Origin: Sphingomonas mali NBRC 15500
GTDB taxonomy: Bacteria; Pseudomonadota; Alphaproteobacteria; Sphingomonadales; Sphingomonadaceae
Reading direction: 5' to 3'
NCBI RefSeq assembly: GCF_001598415.1
Contig: NZ_BCYX01000012.1
Coordinates: 57,316 to 121,315 of the forward strand
Length of the DNA stretch: 64,000 bases
Made by a program: the position numbers and the translations under genes. The number at the start of each line of letters is the position of its first letter. Positions within the stretch are counted from its first letter, which is position 1. The notes beneath the pieces are model-generated. The model ran no database searches. It was not told the origin of the DNA and worked only from the letters and a program-made list of their open reading frames with translations. Below are positions 45,029-56,260 of this stretch, in pieces.

Positions 45029-47245
45029 CTATTCGCGCGCGAGCAAGGCCTGCGCCGCGCCCTCGGCGTCGCCTTGCTCGTCCTCGATCGTAACGACGAC
45101 CTTGGTCAATTCGCCGGTGAAAGCGAATGGCGCGGAATAGCAGGAGACCGGGCTCGATCGATCGTGACCGATGTCGAGCCCGGACCAGCTGATGAAATTG
45201 ACGAACCCGAAACGGATCGTGCCGTCGCCGACCGGTTTGCCATCACAGCGCAATTCGGCCCGCACCGGGGCGCCGTGTGCGACATGGACCGACAAAACGT
45301 GTTCGCCCGCTGGGACCGGCGTGTTAGACGAGACGATCTGGTGCTCGCCGACATTGACGTCGAAATGCAGGCGATCGTCCTTCACGTACAGGCTGTAGCC
45401 GCAGGTGGCGTCGCCGTGCGCGATCAGCACGCCTTCGTTGCCGGGCGCCACGATCGCATGCGCCTCGATCCGGTACGACCGGGCGCGCAGATCGGGAGCG
45501 ATATCGGTCGGGATGTGCCCCATCCCTTTGTGGAAGGTGAAAATGCGGCGATCGCCCAGCCGGCGCGTCGCATTTTCGGCGAAGCGCGGGCCGAAGCGAT
45601 CATCGAGCGGCAGGACCTGATGCGCCTCGGCTTGCTGCCACCACAGGTCGACCAATTCGGCGAGCTTCTCGGGATGCTCGGCCGACAGATCGTGCGTCTC
45701 GGCGAAGTCGGTCGACAAGTCGAACAATTCCCATTTGTCGGCGTCGTACGGCGTGCCCGGCGGGTGGAACGCGACCGCTTTCCAGCCGCGATGGATGATC
45801 CCGCGATGGCCGAACATCTCGAAATATTGCGGCGTGTCGCGCTCCAGCGCGGCGGCGTCGGTCAACGAGGCAGCGAAGCTGACGCCCTCGATCGGCATCT
45901 GGTCGACGCCGGCGACGCTGACCGGCGCATCGATTCCGATAAGCTCGAGCAGGGTGGGGACGAGATCGACCGCGTGCGCGAACTGGTGGCGCACCTCTCC
46001 GCGTGCGGCCAGGCGTTTGGGCCAGCTCACCACCAGCGGATCGCGGATGCCGCCGCCATGCGTGTTCTGCTTGTAGCGCCTGAGCGGCGTATTCGACGCC
46101 ATTGCCCAGCCGAGCGGGAAGTTGGAATGCGTGTCGGGCCCGCCGATATCTTCGATCCGCGCGATCTTCTCCTCGATCGTCTCGGGCCGCATATTGTACG
46201 GCCCCATCGCATTGACGAAGCCGTAGCCGAGCCCTTCCTGGCTCGCGCCATTGTCCGACAGGACCAGGATCAGCGTGTCGTCGGTCAGCCCGGCGGTGTC
46301 GAGGAAAGCGGCCAGCCGCGCGATGTTCTGATCGGCATGGTCCAGCATCGCGGCATAGGCACCCTGGAGCCGCGTGAAGAGCCGTTTCGCATCGGCGTCG
46401 AGGCCGTCCCAGGGCTGCACGAAGTCGTTGCGCGGCGGCAGCGTCGTGTCCGCCGGCACAAGCCCCATCTCGATCATCCGCGCCAGCCGCCGCTCACGCT
46501 CCGCGTCCCAGCCGTCGCGGAACATCTCGTCATATTTCAGGATCAGGTCGCGCGGTGCCTGATGCGGGGCATGGCACGCGCCATAGGCCAGCCACAGCAG
46601 GAACGGCTTGTCCGGCCGCGCGGCGACATGATCGGCGACGTAGCGGATCGCCTCGTCGGTCAGATCCTCGGTCAGGTGATAGCCGCTCTCGTACGTGCCC
46701 GGTGCGGGAACCGGCGTGTTGTCGCGCACCAGCTCCGGCGCATATTGGTCGGTCTCGGCATCCATGAAGCCGTAATAATGATCGAACCCACGCCCCAGGG
46801 GCCATCCGTCGTGCGGACCTGTGGGACCGGTCTCGTCGAGGGGCGTGACGTGCCACTTACCGACCATATAGCTGTTATAGCCGTGCGGCCGCAGCATCTC
46901 GGGCAAAGTGCCGGCCTCGCGCGCGATCTTGCCGCGATAGCCGGGATAGCCGCTGTCGAAATTGGCGAGGCACCCCATGCCGACCGAATGATGATTGCGT
47001 CCCGTCATCAGCGCGGCGCGCGTGGTCGAACACATCGCGGTGGTGTGGAAGCCGGAATAGCGCAGGCCCCGCGCGGCGATCGCGTCGATCGCCGGCGTCG
47101 CGATTGGGGACCCGTAGCAGCCGAAATCCGACAGGCCGACATCGTCGAACAGGATGACGACGATATTGGGGGCGTCCGCCGGCGGCTTGGGCCCCGATGG
47201 CCGGAACGGCGCATGCGGTGCGGCGAGCGGGTCGCGGTTGGGCAT
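45029..47245 (-). CDS. Arylsulfatase (type I, formylglycine-dependent)
   Basis: This 738-residue sulfatase has a metal site FDDVG (D34, D35) and a formylglycine motif at C72 in TTAMCSTTRAALMTGRNHH. It reads C-S-T-T-R, with Thr where Pro or Ala is usual at the third position. Other matching blocks are GKWHVTPLDETGPTGPHDGW and LVLSDNGASQEG, with a C-terminal beta domain after about 560. No signal peptide is evident, which is unusual for a periplasmic sulfatase. It removes sulfate esters. A link to sulfated glycans such as fucoidan, cleaved by the distant fucosidases, is speculative. Confidence 0.9.
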   Translation of the reverse strand: MPNRDPLAAPHAPFRPSGPKPPADAPNIVVILFDDVGLSDFGCYGSPIATPAIDAIAARGLRYSGFHTTAMCSTTRAALMTGRNHHSVGMGCLANFDSGYPGYRGKIAREAGTLPEMLRPHGYNSYMVGKWHVTPLDETGPTGPHDGWPLGRGFDHYYGFMDAETDQYAPELVRDNTPVPAPGTYESGYHLTEDLTDEAIRYVADHVAARPDKPFLLWLAYGACHAPHQAPRDLILKYDEMFRDGWDAERERRLARMIEMGLVPADTTLPPRNDFVQPWDGLDADAKRLFTRLQGAYAAMLDHADQNIARLAAFLDTAGLTDDTLILVLSDNGASQEGLGYGFVNAMGPYNMRPETIEEKIARIEDIGGPDTHSNFPLGWAMASNTPLRRYKQNTHGGGIRDPLVVSWPKRLAARGEVRHQFAHAVDLVPTLLELIGIDAPVSVAGVDQMPIEGVSFAASLTDAAALERDTPQYFEMFGHRGIIHRGWKAVAFHPPGTPYDADKWELFDLSTDFAETHDLSAEHPEKLAELVDLWWQQAEAHQVLPLDDRFGPRFAENATRRLGDRRIFTFHKGMGHIPTDIAPDLRARSYRIEAHAIVAPGNEGVLIAHGDATCGYSLYVKDDRLHFDVNVGEHQIVSSNTPVPAGEHVLSVHVAHGAPVRAELRCDGKPVGDGTIRFGFVNFISWSGLDIGHDRSSPVSCYSAPFAFTGELTKVVVTIEDEQGDAEGAAQALLARE

Positions 47246-47353
47246 CTTTACTCTCCTGGCGACCCGCGTTTTCCTTGCGGGTTTGTGTCAGCCTATGGAG
47301 TGGGGCAGGGGCCCGACAAGGCCTGCCTTACGCGCATTGAACAGCGGGCCTGG

Positions 47354-48175
47354 TCAGGCGGCGATGCGCAGCCAGATCGCGGTGGCGTCGTCGCCCTGTT
47401 TGAAGCGCGGCCAGCGGACGCATTCGAAATCCTCGGCCTCGGCGGCGCGCAATTGGGTGGCGATCCCCGGCAGGCCGCCCTCCGCCAACAGGCCGGGCAG
47501 CGCCGCCTGGTCGATCAACCGATAAAGGTCGGCGATCGCGACGAAGCCGTCGCTCATCAGCAGCAATTCGTCGCCGGCCACGCAGGGCTGGCTGGAATAA
47601 TAGATATGCTCGGCGCCGGCGGGGTCGATCCCGAGCACCTGGCGTTCTGGCCGGCTGCGCGCCGTGCGCAGGACATCGAGTATTGGTGCCGCGCGTTTGA
47701 CCGATCCCAGGCCGTGATGCGCCACGCTCCGCGCGAGGTCGGTTTCATCGTCGCGAATATCGCGCTGCGGTCCGATGCGCATCGCGTGGCCGTCGCGGAT
47801 GAGGAGCGCGGCACAATCGCCAAGCCAGGCGCAGTCGACGACATTGTCCGCTACCGCGACTGCGAGAAACGAGGCGGACGGTATCTCCCACAGCTCCGGC
47901 TCGCGCCTGCGCGCCTCGGTGAAGCGGGCGGCGACATGCTCGAATACGGTCCGGCACACTTGCTCGATCGACCCACTATCGGCGGCGGCGAAGGCACGGT
48001 CGGCCTCCGCCGCGATCCATGCCGCGCCGCCGCGATTACCGAGCAGCCCCGGCTCGCCGAGATCGGTGGCGCCATCGATCACCCAGGCATGGGCATGGCC
48101 CGCGCCGGTGCGATCGTCATTCGCCTTCGAGGAATCGCCGGCGATCGACAGCGACTGGATCAGGTCGAGATGCAT
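47354..48175 (-). CDS. PP2C-like serine/threonine phosphatase domain protein
   Basis: This 273-residue protein has PP2C-type blocks: HAWVIDGATDLGEPGL (metal aspartate), DCAWLGDCAALLIRDG, DELLLMSDGFVAIADLY and a C-terminal DDATAIWLRI. It is short for the family and diverges in the middle. It probably dephosphorylates a protein or acts as a regulatory phosphatase in the cytoplasm. It follows the aldo/keto reductase gene by 25 bp on the same strand. Confidence 0.78.
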   Translation of the reverse strand: MHLDLIQSLSIAGDSSKANDDRTGAGHAHAWVIDGATDLGEPGLLGNRGGAAWIAAEADRAFAAADSGSIEQVCRTVFEHVAARFTEARRREPELWEIPSASFLAVAVADNVVDCAWLGDCAALLIRDGHAMRIGPQRDIRDDETDLARSVAHHGLGSVKRAAPILDVLRTARSRPERQVLGIDPAGAEHIYYSSQPCVAGDELLLMSDGFVAIADLYRLIDQAALPGLLAEGGLPGIATQLRAAEAEDFECVRWPRFKQGDDATAIWLRIAA

Positions 48176-48200
48176 GCTCGCCCCTTCGCTTTTGGAGGAG

Positions 48201-49145
48201 TCAGGCGCCGGCGGCGTCGAGCTTGTCGAGTTGAGCGGCGCTGAGCGTCAGGTCCATCGCCGGGAGCAATTCCTCGAGTTGCTTCACGCTGGTCGCACTG
48301 GCGATCGGCGCGGTGACGCCGGGTTGCGCGGCGAGCCAGGCGAGTGCGATCTGCGCCAACGTCGCGCCGGTTTCTGCGGCGACTTCATCCATCGCCTTCA
48401 GCACAGCGAGGCCCTTGCCCTCGAGATAGGCGGTCATCCGCCCGCCACGCACGCTCTTCCCGAGATCGTCGCCCGAGCGGTACTTGCCCGTCAGAAAGCC
48501 CGAGGCGAGCCCGTAATAGGGCAACACGCCAATGTTATACTCGACGCAATAATCCTGCAGTTCGCCTTCGAACTTGTGGCGGCTGACCAGATTGTATTCG
48601 GGCTGCAGTACCTGGAAATGCGGGAGGCCGGCGGCGCGCGCGACGTCGTTGGCCGACTTGAGCCGCGCGGCATGGAAGTTGGACGCGCCGAGCACCGCGA
48701 CCTTGCCCGCCGCGACCAGTTTGGCGAACGCCTCCATATAGGCTTCCTGCGGCGTCGCGTCGTCGTCCTGGTGCGCATAATAGAGCGCGATCTGCTCGAC
48801 CCCGAGCCGCTGAAGCGAAGCGTCGCACGCCTCCGCGATTCGTGCGGGAGCGAGCTTCTCGCCCGCCGCGCTCGGCAGCATGCCGACCTTGGTGGCGACG
48901 CCGATCTGCTTGCCGCTTGATTTGATCCACTCGCCGATCACGCTTTCCGATTCACCGCCTTTGTGGCCCGGCACCCAAGCCGAATAGACGTCGGCGGTGT
49001 CGACCAACGTGCCGCCCGCATCGACGAAAGCGTCGAGCACGGCGAAACTGGTCGCCTTGTCGGCGGTCCAGCCGAACACGTTGCCGCCGAGGCACAGCTT
49101 CGGGGTGTGCAGATGGCTGGCGCCGAGGCGGCGGAGGTCGGTCAT
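48201..49145 (-). CDS. Aldo/keto reductase
   Basis: This 314-residue AKR has a tetrad recognisable as D (LVDTADVYSAWVPGHKGG), Y in the same block, K (IGVATKVGM) and H (ALYYAHQDDDATPQEAY). LVSRHKFEGELQDYCVEYNI and the C-terminal APIASATSVKQLEELL follow the family. It reduces carbonyls with NADPH. Its start overlaps the upstream small lipoprotein gene by 4 bp. Confidence 0.9.
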   Translation of the reverse strand: MTDLRRLGASHLHTPKLCLGGNVFGWTADKATSFAVLDAFVDAGGTLVDTADVYSAWVPGHKGGESESVIGEWIKSSGKQIGVATKVGMLPSAAGEKLAPARIAEACDASLQRLGVEQIALYYAHQDDDATPQEAYMEAFAKLVAAGKVAVLGASNFHAARLKSANDVARAAGLPHFQVLQPEYNLVSRHKFEGELQDYCVEYNIGVLPYYGLASGFLTGKYRSGDDLGKSVRGGRMTAYLEGKGLAVLKAMDEVAAETGATLAQIALAWLAAQPGVTAPIASATSVKQLEELLPAMDLTLSAAQLDKLDAAGA

Positions 49146-49342
49146 TGCGCGTTTCCTTGGTCGGACGGCGTCGGGTCGGATGGCTGGGCGGGTACGGCGG
49201 TGTTGGCGTCCAGCATTGCCGCGGCGTCGTTCAACGCCCGCTGGTCGTCGGCCGACACGCCGCCGGTATCGTCACGGCTAGAGCACGCCGCCATTCCCAT
49301 CATAAGGGCGAGGCCGGCGAAAGCGAGGCGAGCGCGCATCAA
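49142..49342 (-). CDS. Small lipoprotein, 66 residues
   Basis: The leader ends in a lipobox (ALMMGMAAC, then SSRDD), so the mature protein starts at Cys20 and is about 47 residues, rich in Asp, Ala and Pro. Four-base overlaps join it to the neighbouring genes on both sides. No family is recognised. Confidence 0.65.
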   Translation of the reverse strand: MMRARLAFAGLALMMGMAACSSRDDTGGVSADDQRALNDAAAMLDANTAVPAQPSDPTPSDQGNAQ

Positions 49343-49638
49343 TCCTCGATCTCGTTGCCGGCATCCTTCAACGCCTGACCGGCATCCTTTTTCGCGTCGC
49401 TGGTCGCCTTGCCCATCTTGTTCGACGTGGCATCCATCTTGTTCTCGGCGGCGCCCAGCGCCGAATCGACCGCGGCATCGGTGGTGTTGACCGCGCGCGC
49501 CATGGTCGCGTTGGCGTCACCCGCCATCGTGTTGGCCGCTTCCGCCGCTTCGTTCTGCGCCTTGTTGCTGCACGCGGCGATGCCGAGCGTGGCGACGATC
49601 GCGAGCGATACGGCGAGTGTCTTGGGAGCCTTGGTCAT
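49339..49638 (-). CDS. Small Ala-rich lipoprotein, 99 residues
   Basis: This protein starts at the ATG 49636-49638 behind GGAGAT. It has a lipobox (IVATLGIAAC, SNKAQN) and a mature domain of low-complexity helical heptads (AAVDSALGAAENKMDATSNK, ATSDAKKDAGQALKDAGNEI) resembling entericidin or stress-type lipoproteins. An upstream frame would add residues that overlap the divergent promoter. It is the first gene of the leftward operon ending at the PP2C-like gene. Confidence 0.75.
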   Translation of the reverse strand: MTKAPKTLAVSLAIVATLGIAACSNKAQNEAAEAANTMAGDANATMARAVNTTDAAVDSALGAAENKMDATSNKMGKATSDAKKDAGQALKDAGNEIED

Positions 49639-49702
49639 CCGGAAATCTCCTGCGAATTGGGTCGAAACACCGCTACCGCCGCCTCGTTCCGCGCGCAACG
49701 CG

Positions 49703-49731
49703 TTGACGGCATATAAAGATATCTTTATATC
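49703..49731 (+). promoter_or_regulatory. Promoter with a perfect 20-bp palindromic operator
   Basis: TTGACG (49703-49708) and TATATC (49726-49731) are spaced 17 bp. The perfect palindrome ATATAAAGATATCTTTATAT (49711-49730) fills the spacer and overlaps the -10. The start codon is at 49742, so the predicted transcript has almost no leader and no Shine-Dalgarno. The operator is the likely site of the ArsR-type domain it precedes. Confidence 0.75.
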
Positions 49732-49741
49732 TCTATCTGCC

Positions 49742-50701
49742 ATGCCGAACGCCCTCGACATCTTCCGCGCGCTTGCCGATTCGACGCGGCTACGGATCGT
49801 CGCGCTGGTGCGCTCGATGGAGCTGTCGGTCGGCGAACTCGCGCAGGTATTGGGGCAAAGCCAGCCGCGCGTCAGCCGTCACGTCAAGATATTGTCCGAT
49901 GCCGGCATCGTCGAGCGCCGCAAGGAAGGCAGCTGGGTGTTCGTCGCGATGGGCGCGCGCGACGTGGCGGCGCCGCTGTGCACCGCGCTCGATGCCTGGG
50001 AAGGCGACCGCGCTCATGCTCGCGCCGAAGCCGATGCGGCGCGCCTGGCGGCGGTCCGCGCCGACCGCGCCGCGCACGCGGCGGGCTGGTTCGAGAGCAA
50101 TGCCGGCGAGTGGGATGCGATCCGCTCGCTTCATATCGCCGAGGAGCAGGTCGAAGCGGCGATGGCCGCGGTACTCGGCGATGCCCGGGTCGAGCGGCTG
50201 GTCGATATCGGCACCGGCACCGGGCGGATGCTCGAATTGTTCGCCGGTCAGGCGGATCATGCACTTGGGATCGATCGCAGTTCCGAGATGCTACGGCTGG
50301 CGCGCGCGAAGCTGACCGAGCGCGGGCTCGACAATACGGAATTGCGCCAGGCCGATCTCTACGCGCTGCCATTGGATAACGGGACCGCGGACCTGGCGAT
50401 CCTGCACCACGTTCTCCATTTCGCGCAGACGCCTGACGCGGCGATCGCCGAGGCCGCGCGGGTGCTGGGACCGGGCGGCCGGTTGCTGATCGTCGATTTC
50501 GCGCCGCACGGACGCGAGGAATTGCGGATTCGCGACGCGCATGCGCGTCTCGGTTTTTCGGACGAGCAGATGCTCGGCTGGTTCGACCATTCGGGTCTCG
50601 CGCCGATACGGACCGAGACGCTCGAGGGCGGCGAACTGACGGTGAAATTGTGGCTGGCGCGCAAGGCAGGCGCGCCGGCGCGTATAGCGGAGGCAGCGTA
50701 A
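49742..50701 (+). CDS. ArsR-family HTH fused to a SAM-dependent methyltransferase
   Basis: This 319-residue protein has an ArsR winged helix at 1-85 (NALDIFRALADSTRLRIVAL, QSQPRVSRHVKILSDAGIVE) fused to a class I methyltransferase (VDIGTGTGRMLELFAGQADH, LYALPLDNGTADLAILHHVL, ARVLGPGGRLLIVDFAPHG). Its stop overlaps the metF start (TAATG). Fusions of this kind often control methionine or SAM recycling genes in alphaproteobacteria, and metF plus split metH follow here. The methyltransferase domain may act as a SAM/SAH sensor; that is inference. Starts further upstream read through the operator. Confidence 0.9.
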   Translation: MPNALDIFRALADSTRLRIVALVRSMELSVGELAQVLGQSQPRVSRHVKILSDAGIVERRKEGSWVFVAMGARDVAAPLCTALDAWEGDRAHARAEADAARLAAVRADRAAHAAGWFESNAGEWDAIRSLHIAEEQVEAAMAAVLGDARVERLVDIGTGTGRMLELFAGQADHALGIDRSSEMLRLARAKLTERGLDNTELRQADLYALPLDNGTADLAILHHVLHFAQTPDAAIAEAARVLGPGGRLLIVDFAPHGREELRIRDAHARLGFSDEQMLGWFDHSGLAPIRTETLEGGELTVKLWLARKAGAPARIAEAA

Positions 50702-51639
50702 TGGTTTCGGTCAAGCAGATGGCGGAGGCGCGGCTGGCGCTGGCGAGCCCGTTGTTCGCGGATGTCGCGGGCGACGCGCAGGTCAGCTTCGAATTCTTCC
50801 CGCCCAAGACCGAGAAGATGGAAGAGACTCTTTGGGAGTCGCTGCAGACGCTCAGCCCGCTCGCCCCGCGCTTCGTCTCGGTGACCTATGGTGCCGGCGG
50901 ATCGACTCGCGAGCGGACGCACGCGACCGTCGCCCGGATCGCGCGCGAGACCAACATCCCGGCCGCCGCGCATCTCACCTGCGTCGAGGCGACCAGGGAA
51001 GAGATCGACCAAGTCGCCGACGATTATTGGAATGCCGGCGTCCGACACATCGTCGCGCTGCGCGGCGACCCGCCGCGCGCGGGCGAGAAATATGCCACTC
51101 ATCCGGGCGGCTATGAGAATGCCGCCGATCTCGTCGCGGGGCTGCGCAAACTCCGTCCGTTCGAGATTTCGGTCGCGGCCTATCCCGAATGCCATCCTGA
51201 CTCGCCCGATGCGGCCGCGGACATCGACAATCTCAAGCGCAAGCTCGATGCCGGCGCCAGCCGTGCGATCACCCAGTTCTTCCACGAGGCGGAGACTTTC
51301 TTCCGCTATCGCGATGCCCTCGCCGCGGCGGGCATCGACGCCGAGATCGTGCCCGGAATCATGCCGGTGATGAACTTTGCCAGCGTCCAGCGCATGTCGG
51401 CGATGTGTGGGACGGCGGTACCGAGCTGGATGGGGCGGCTGTTCGACGGGCTCGACGATCATCCGGCGGCGCGGCAATTGGTGGCGGCGACGATCGCCGC
51501 GGAATTGTGCCGGCGGCTCTATGCGGGCGGCGTGCGCAATTTCCACTTCTACACGCTCAACCGCGCCGAGCTGAGCTACGCGATCTGCCATCTGCTGGGG
51601 ATCCGGCCCAAGGACGCGGCGAAGGCCGAGGCGGCGTAA
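50701..51639 (+). CDS. metF: 5,10-Methylenetetrahydrofolate reductase
   Basis: This 312-residue TIM-barrel flavoprotein has QVSFEFFPPKTEKMEETLWE (catalytic Glu), FVSVTYGAGGSTRERTHATV, HIVALRGDPPRAGEKYATHP and ASRAITQFFHEAETFFRYRD. It reduces methylenetetrahydrofolate to the methyl form used by MetH. The ATG overlaps the stop of the ArsR-methyltransferase gene, and metH follows. A palindromic repeat separates it from metH. Confidence 0.95.
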   Translation: MVSVKQMAEARLALASPLFADVAGDAQVSFEFFPPKTEKMEETLWESLQTLSPLAPRFVSVTYGAGGSTRERTHATVARIARETNIPAAAHLTCVEATREEIDQVADDYWNAGVRHIVALRGDPPRAGEKYATHPGGYENAADLVAGLRKLRPFEISVAAYPECHPDSPDAAADIDNLKRKLDAGASRAITQFFHEAETFFRYRDALAAAGIDAEIVPGIMPVMNFASVQRMSAMCGTAVPSWMGRLFDGLDDHPAARQLVAATIAAELCRRLYAGGVRNFHFYTLNRAELSYAICHLLGIRPKDAAKAEAA

Positions 51640-51647
51640 TTTCTGCC

Positions 51648-51744
51648 GTCATGCCGGGCTCGTCCCGGCATCCACCGTGCCGCTTCACCTGCGGTCGATG
51701 GGAAAAGCGGCATAGTGGACCCCGGCACAAGGCCGGGGTGACGG
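51648..51744. repeat. Intergenic palindromic repeat, copy 2 (between metF and metH N-part)
   Basis: The arms match those of 34151-34258 (GTCATGCCGGGCTCGTCCCG ... GGCACAAGGCCGGGGTGACG), with an unrelated centre. The right end runs into GGAG (51743-51746), which is the ribosome binding site of the next gene. Confidence 0.85.
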
Positions 51745-51753
51745 AGTATGATA

Positions 51754-52803
51754 ATGGCAACGGCACGTGAAAAACTACTCACTGAGGCAGCGAAGCGCAT
51801 CCTGATCACCGATGGCGCGTTCGGGACCGAGATCCAGAACTGGAAACTCGCCGAGGCGGATTATGCCGGCTCGCTGGGCCTGAGCCACGACCAGAAAGGC
51901 AATAACGACATCCTCGCGCTGACCAAGCCCGAGGTGCCGGCATCGATCCACCGCGCCTATTTCGAGGCGGGGGCCGACATCGCCGAGACCAACACCTTCT
52001 CGGCCAATCGCATCAGCCAGGCCGATTACGGCGCCGAGCATCTGGTCCGCGAGATCAACCTGGAAAGCGCCAAGATGGCGCGCGCCATCGCCGACGAATT
52101 CGAGGCCAAGGATGGCCGCCCGCGCTTTGTTGCCGGCGCGATCGGGCCGACCAACAAGACCCTGTCGCTGTCGCCCGACGTCAACGACCCCGGCTATCGC
52201 GAGATCGACTTCGATTACCTCAAGGACGTGTATCGCGAGCAGATCGATGCCTTGGTCGAAGGCGGGATCGATTTCGTCCTGATCGAGACGGTGTTCGACA
52301 CGCTCAACGCCAAGGCCGGCGTGATGGCGGCGATCGAGGCGGGCGAGGCGCTCGGCCGCGACTTGCCGATCATGCTGTCGATGACGCTGACCGATCTCTC
52401 GGGCCGCAACCTGTCGGGCCACACGGTCGAGGCCTTCTGGCACGCCGTACGCCATGCCAAGCCGGTGACGATCGGGCTCAATTGCTCGTTCGGCGCCGAA
52501 CAGCTCCGCCCGCACGTCAAGACGCTGGCCGAGATCGCCGACACGCTGATCATGGTCTACCCGAATGCGGGCCTGCCCAACGAACTCGGCGCCTATGACG
52601 AGGAGCCGGCGACGACCGCCGGTCTGGTCGGCGAATGGGCGGAAGCCGGACAGGTCAACATCCTGGGCGGCTGCTGCGGCTCGACCCCGGCGCACATCAA
52701 GGCGATCGCCGACGGGGTGAACGGACTTGCCCCGCGCAAGATCGTGACGCCCGAGGTGCGGACGCGGCTCGCCGGGCTCGAACCGATGATCATGGCGGCG
52801 TAA
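51754..52803 (+). CDS. metH: Methionine synthase, homocysteine-binding part (split MetH)
   Basis: The start is ATG 51754, seven bases after GGAG; ATG 51748 is too close. The 349 residues form only the homocysteine methyltransferase domain of MetH: ILITDGAFGTEIQNWKLAEA, then zinc ligands C244 (GLNCSFGAEQ) and C307/C308 (ILGGCCGSTP). The rest of the enzyme is encoded by the next gene. Both parts together transfer the methyl group from methyltetrahydrofolate to homocysteine. The split appears natural, with both halves having full domain borders. Confidence 0.93.
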   Translation: MATAREKLLTEAAKRILITDGAFGTEIQNWKLAEADYAGSLGLSHDQKGNNDILALTKPEVPASIHRAYFEAGADIAETNTFSANRISQADYGAEHLVREINLESAKMARAIADEFEAKDGRPRFVAGAIGPTNKTLSLSPDVNDPGYREIDFDYLKDVYREQIDALVEGGIDFVLIETVFDTLNAKAGVMAAIEAGEALGRDLPIMLSMTLTDLSGRNLSGHTVEAFWHAVRHAKPVTIGLNCSFGAEQLRPHVKTLAEIADTLIMVYPNAGLPNELGAYDEEPATTAGLVGEWAEAGQVNILGGCCGSTPAHIKAIADGVNGLAPRKIVTPEVRTRLAGLEPMIMAA

Positions 52804-52918
52804 CTTCCCCTCCTGCTTGCGGGAGGGGCTAGGGGAGGGCGTGTCCTCCTCTTCGCCGCTCGAAGAAGAACAAGACAGACCCTCCCCCAACCCCTCCCGC
52901 AAGCGGGAGGGGAGTTAA
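52801..52918. repeat. Inverted repeat between the two metH genes
   Basis: A 39-base imperfect inverted repeat (52801-52839 with 52880-52918) forms a long GC-rich stem around a 40-base loop. The arms contain GCTTGCGGGAGGGG and CCCCTCCCGCAAGC. It covers almost the whole gap between the two parts of MetH and may set their translation ratio. Confidence 0.8.
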
Positions 52919-52927
52919 GAGTAAAAC

Positions 52928-55585
<2,658 letters not shown>

Positions 55586-55670
55586 GATCGCGTCCGAAAC
55601 GGAGGCATCTCGCGTGGATGCGGAGGTATTCGGCTGGTAATCTGTCCCTGACGGAAATGGGGAGGGATCG

Positions 55671-56081
55671 ATGGCCGATCATGACGCCGTGCTCGCAGCA
55701 ATCGACGCGGCTTATGCCGCGCGCCAACGCGGAGACAAGAAAGCGCTCGCCACGCATTTCGCGCCGGGCGCCACATTCCGGGTGGTGGGCCGAAGCGATG
55801 TCATGGGATTCGACGTCGGTCCGGTCGACGCGCTGGGCGCGATCAACGAGTTGATCGACCTCTTCACTTTCCATGAGATGGAGCGGCTGCACGCCGCGGT
55901 GAGCGATCACACCGCGTTCGTCCATCTGCGCATCGATGTCTCCGCGCGCGGCGGTGAGCGAGATGTCACCGAGATATGCGACATCTGGACGCTGGACGAC
56001 GACTTGAAGACGGTGTCGCTGGTCGAGTTCGCCGACACCGCGTCGATGGCGCAAATGGCCGCGAGCGCGGCGACGGGTTAG
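55671..56081 (+). CDS. NTF2-like (SnoaL-type) domain protein
   Basis: This 136-residue protein starts after GGGAGGG. It has an alpha+beta NTF2-like layout: AAIDAAYAARQRGDKKALAT, HFAPGATFRVVGRSD, then AFVHLRIDVSARGGERDVTE and CDIWTLDDDLKTVSLVEFAD. Such proteins are isomerases, hydrolases or ligand-binding scaffolds; no catalytic set is obvious. It stands alone after metH. Confidence 0.75.
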   Translation: MADHDAVLAAIDAAYAARQRGDKKALATHFAPGATFRVVGRSDVMGFDVGPVDALGAINELIDLFTFHEMERLHAAVSDHTAFVHLRIDVSARGGERDVTEICDIWTLDDDLKTVSLVEFADTASMAQMAASAATG

Positions 56082-56260
56082 CGCGCGCGGATTGCGCAAC
56101 TCTTCCACAAGGGGAGAAGGAATTTGTCTCCCATTGGGTCATCGCTCGACATGATTCACATCTGAGACGACCACGCGCAGAGGAATGGCGGAATTAACCG
56201 TCATTCCCCCTTCAGCCGGCAGACCAGGCGTAGAATAGCCACGCGCGAAGGAGTCCCCCA

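Noticed and set aside
45074..48244. Very long open frame (about 1056 codons) on the plus strand
   Set aside because: It runs antisense through the arylsulfatase and PP2C-like genes. Its product is Arg/Gly/Asp-rich without domains, a usual shadow in high-GC DNA.
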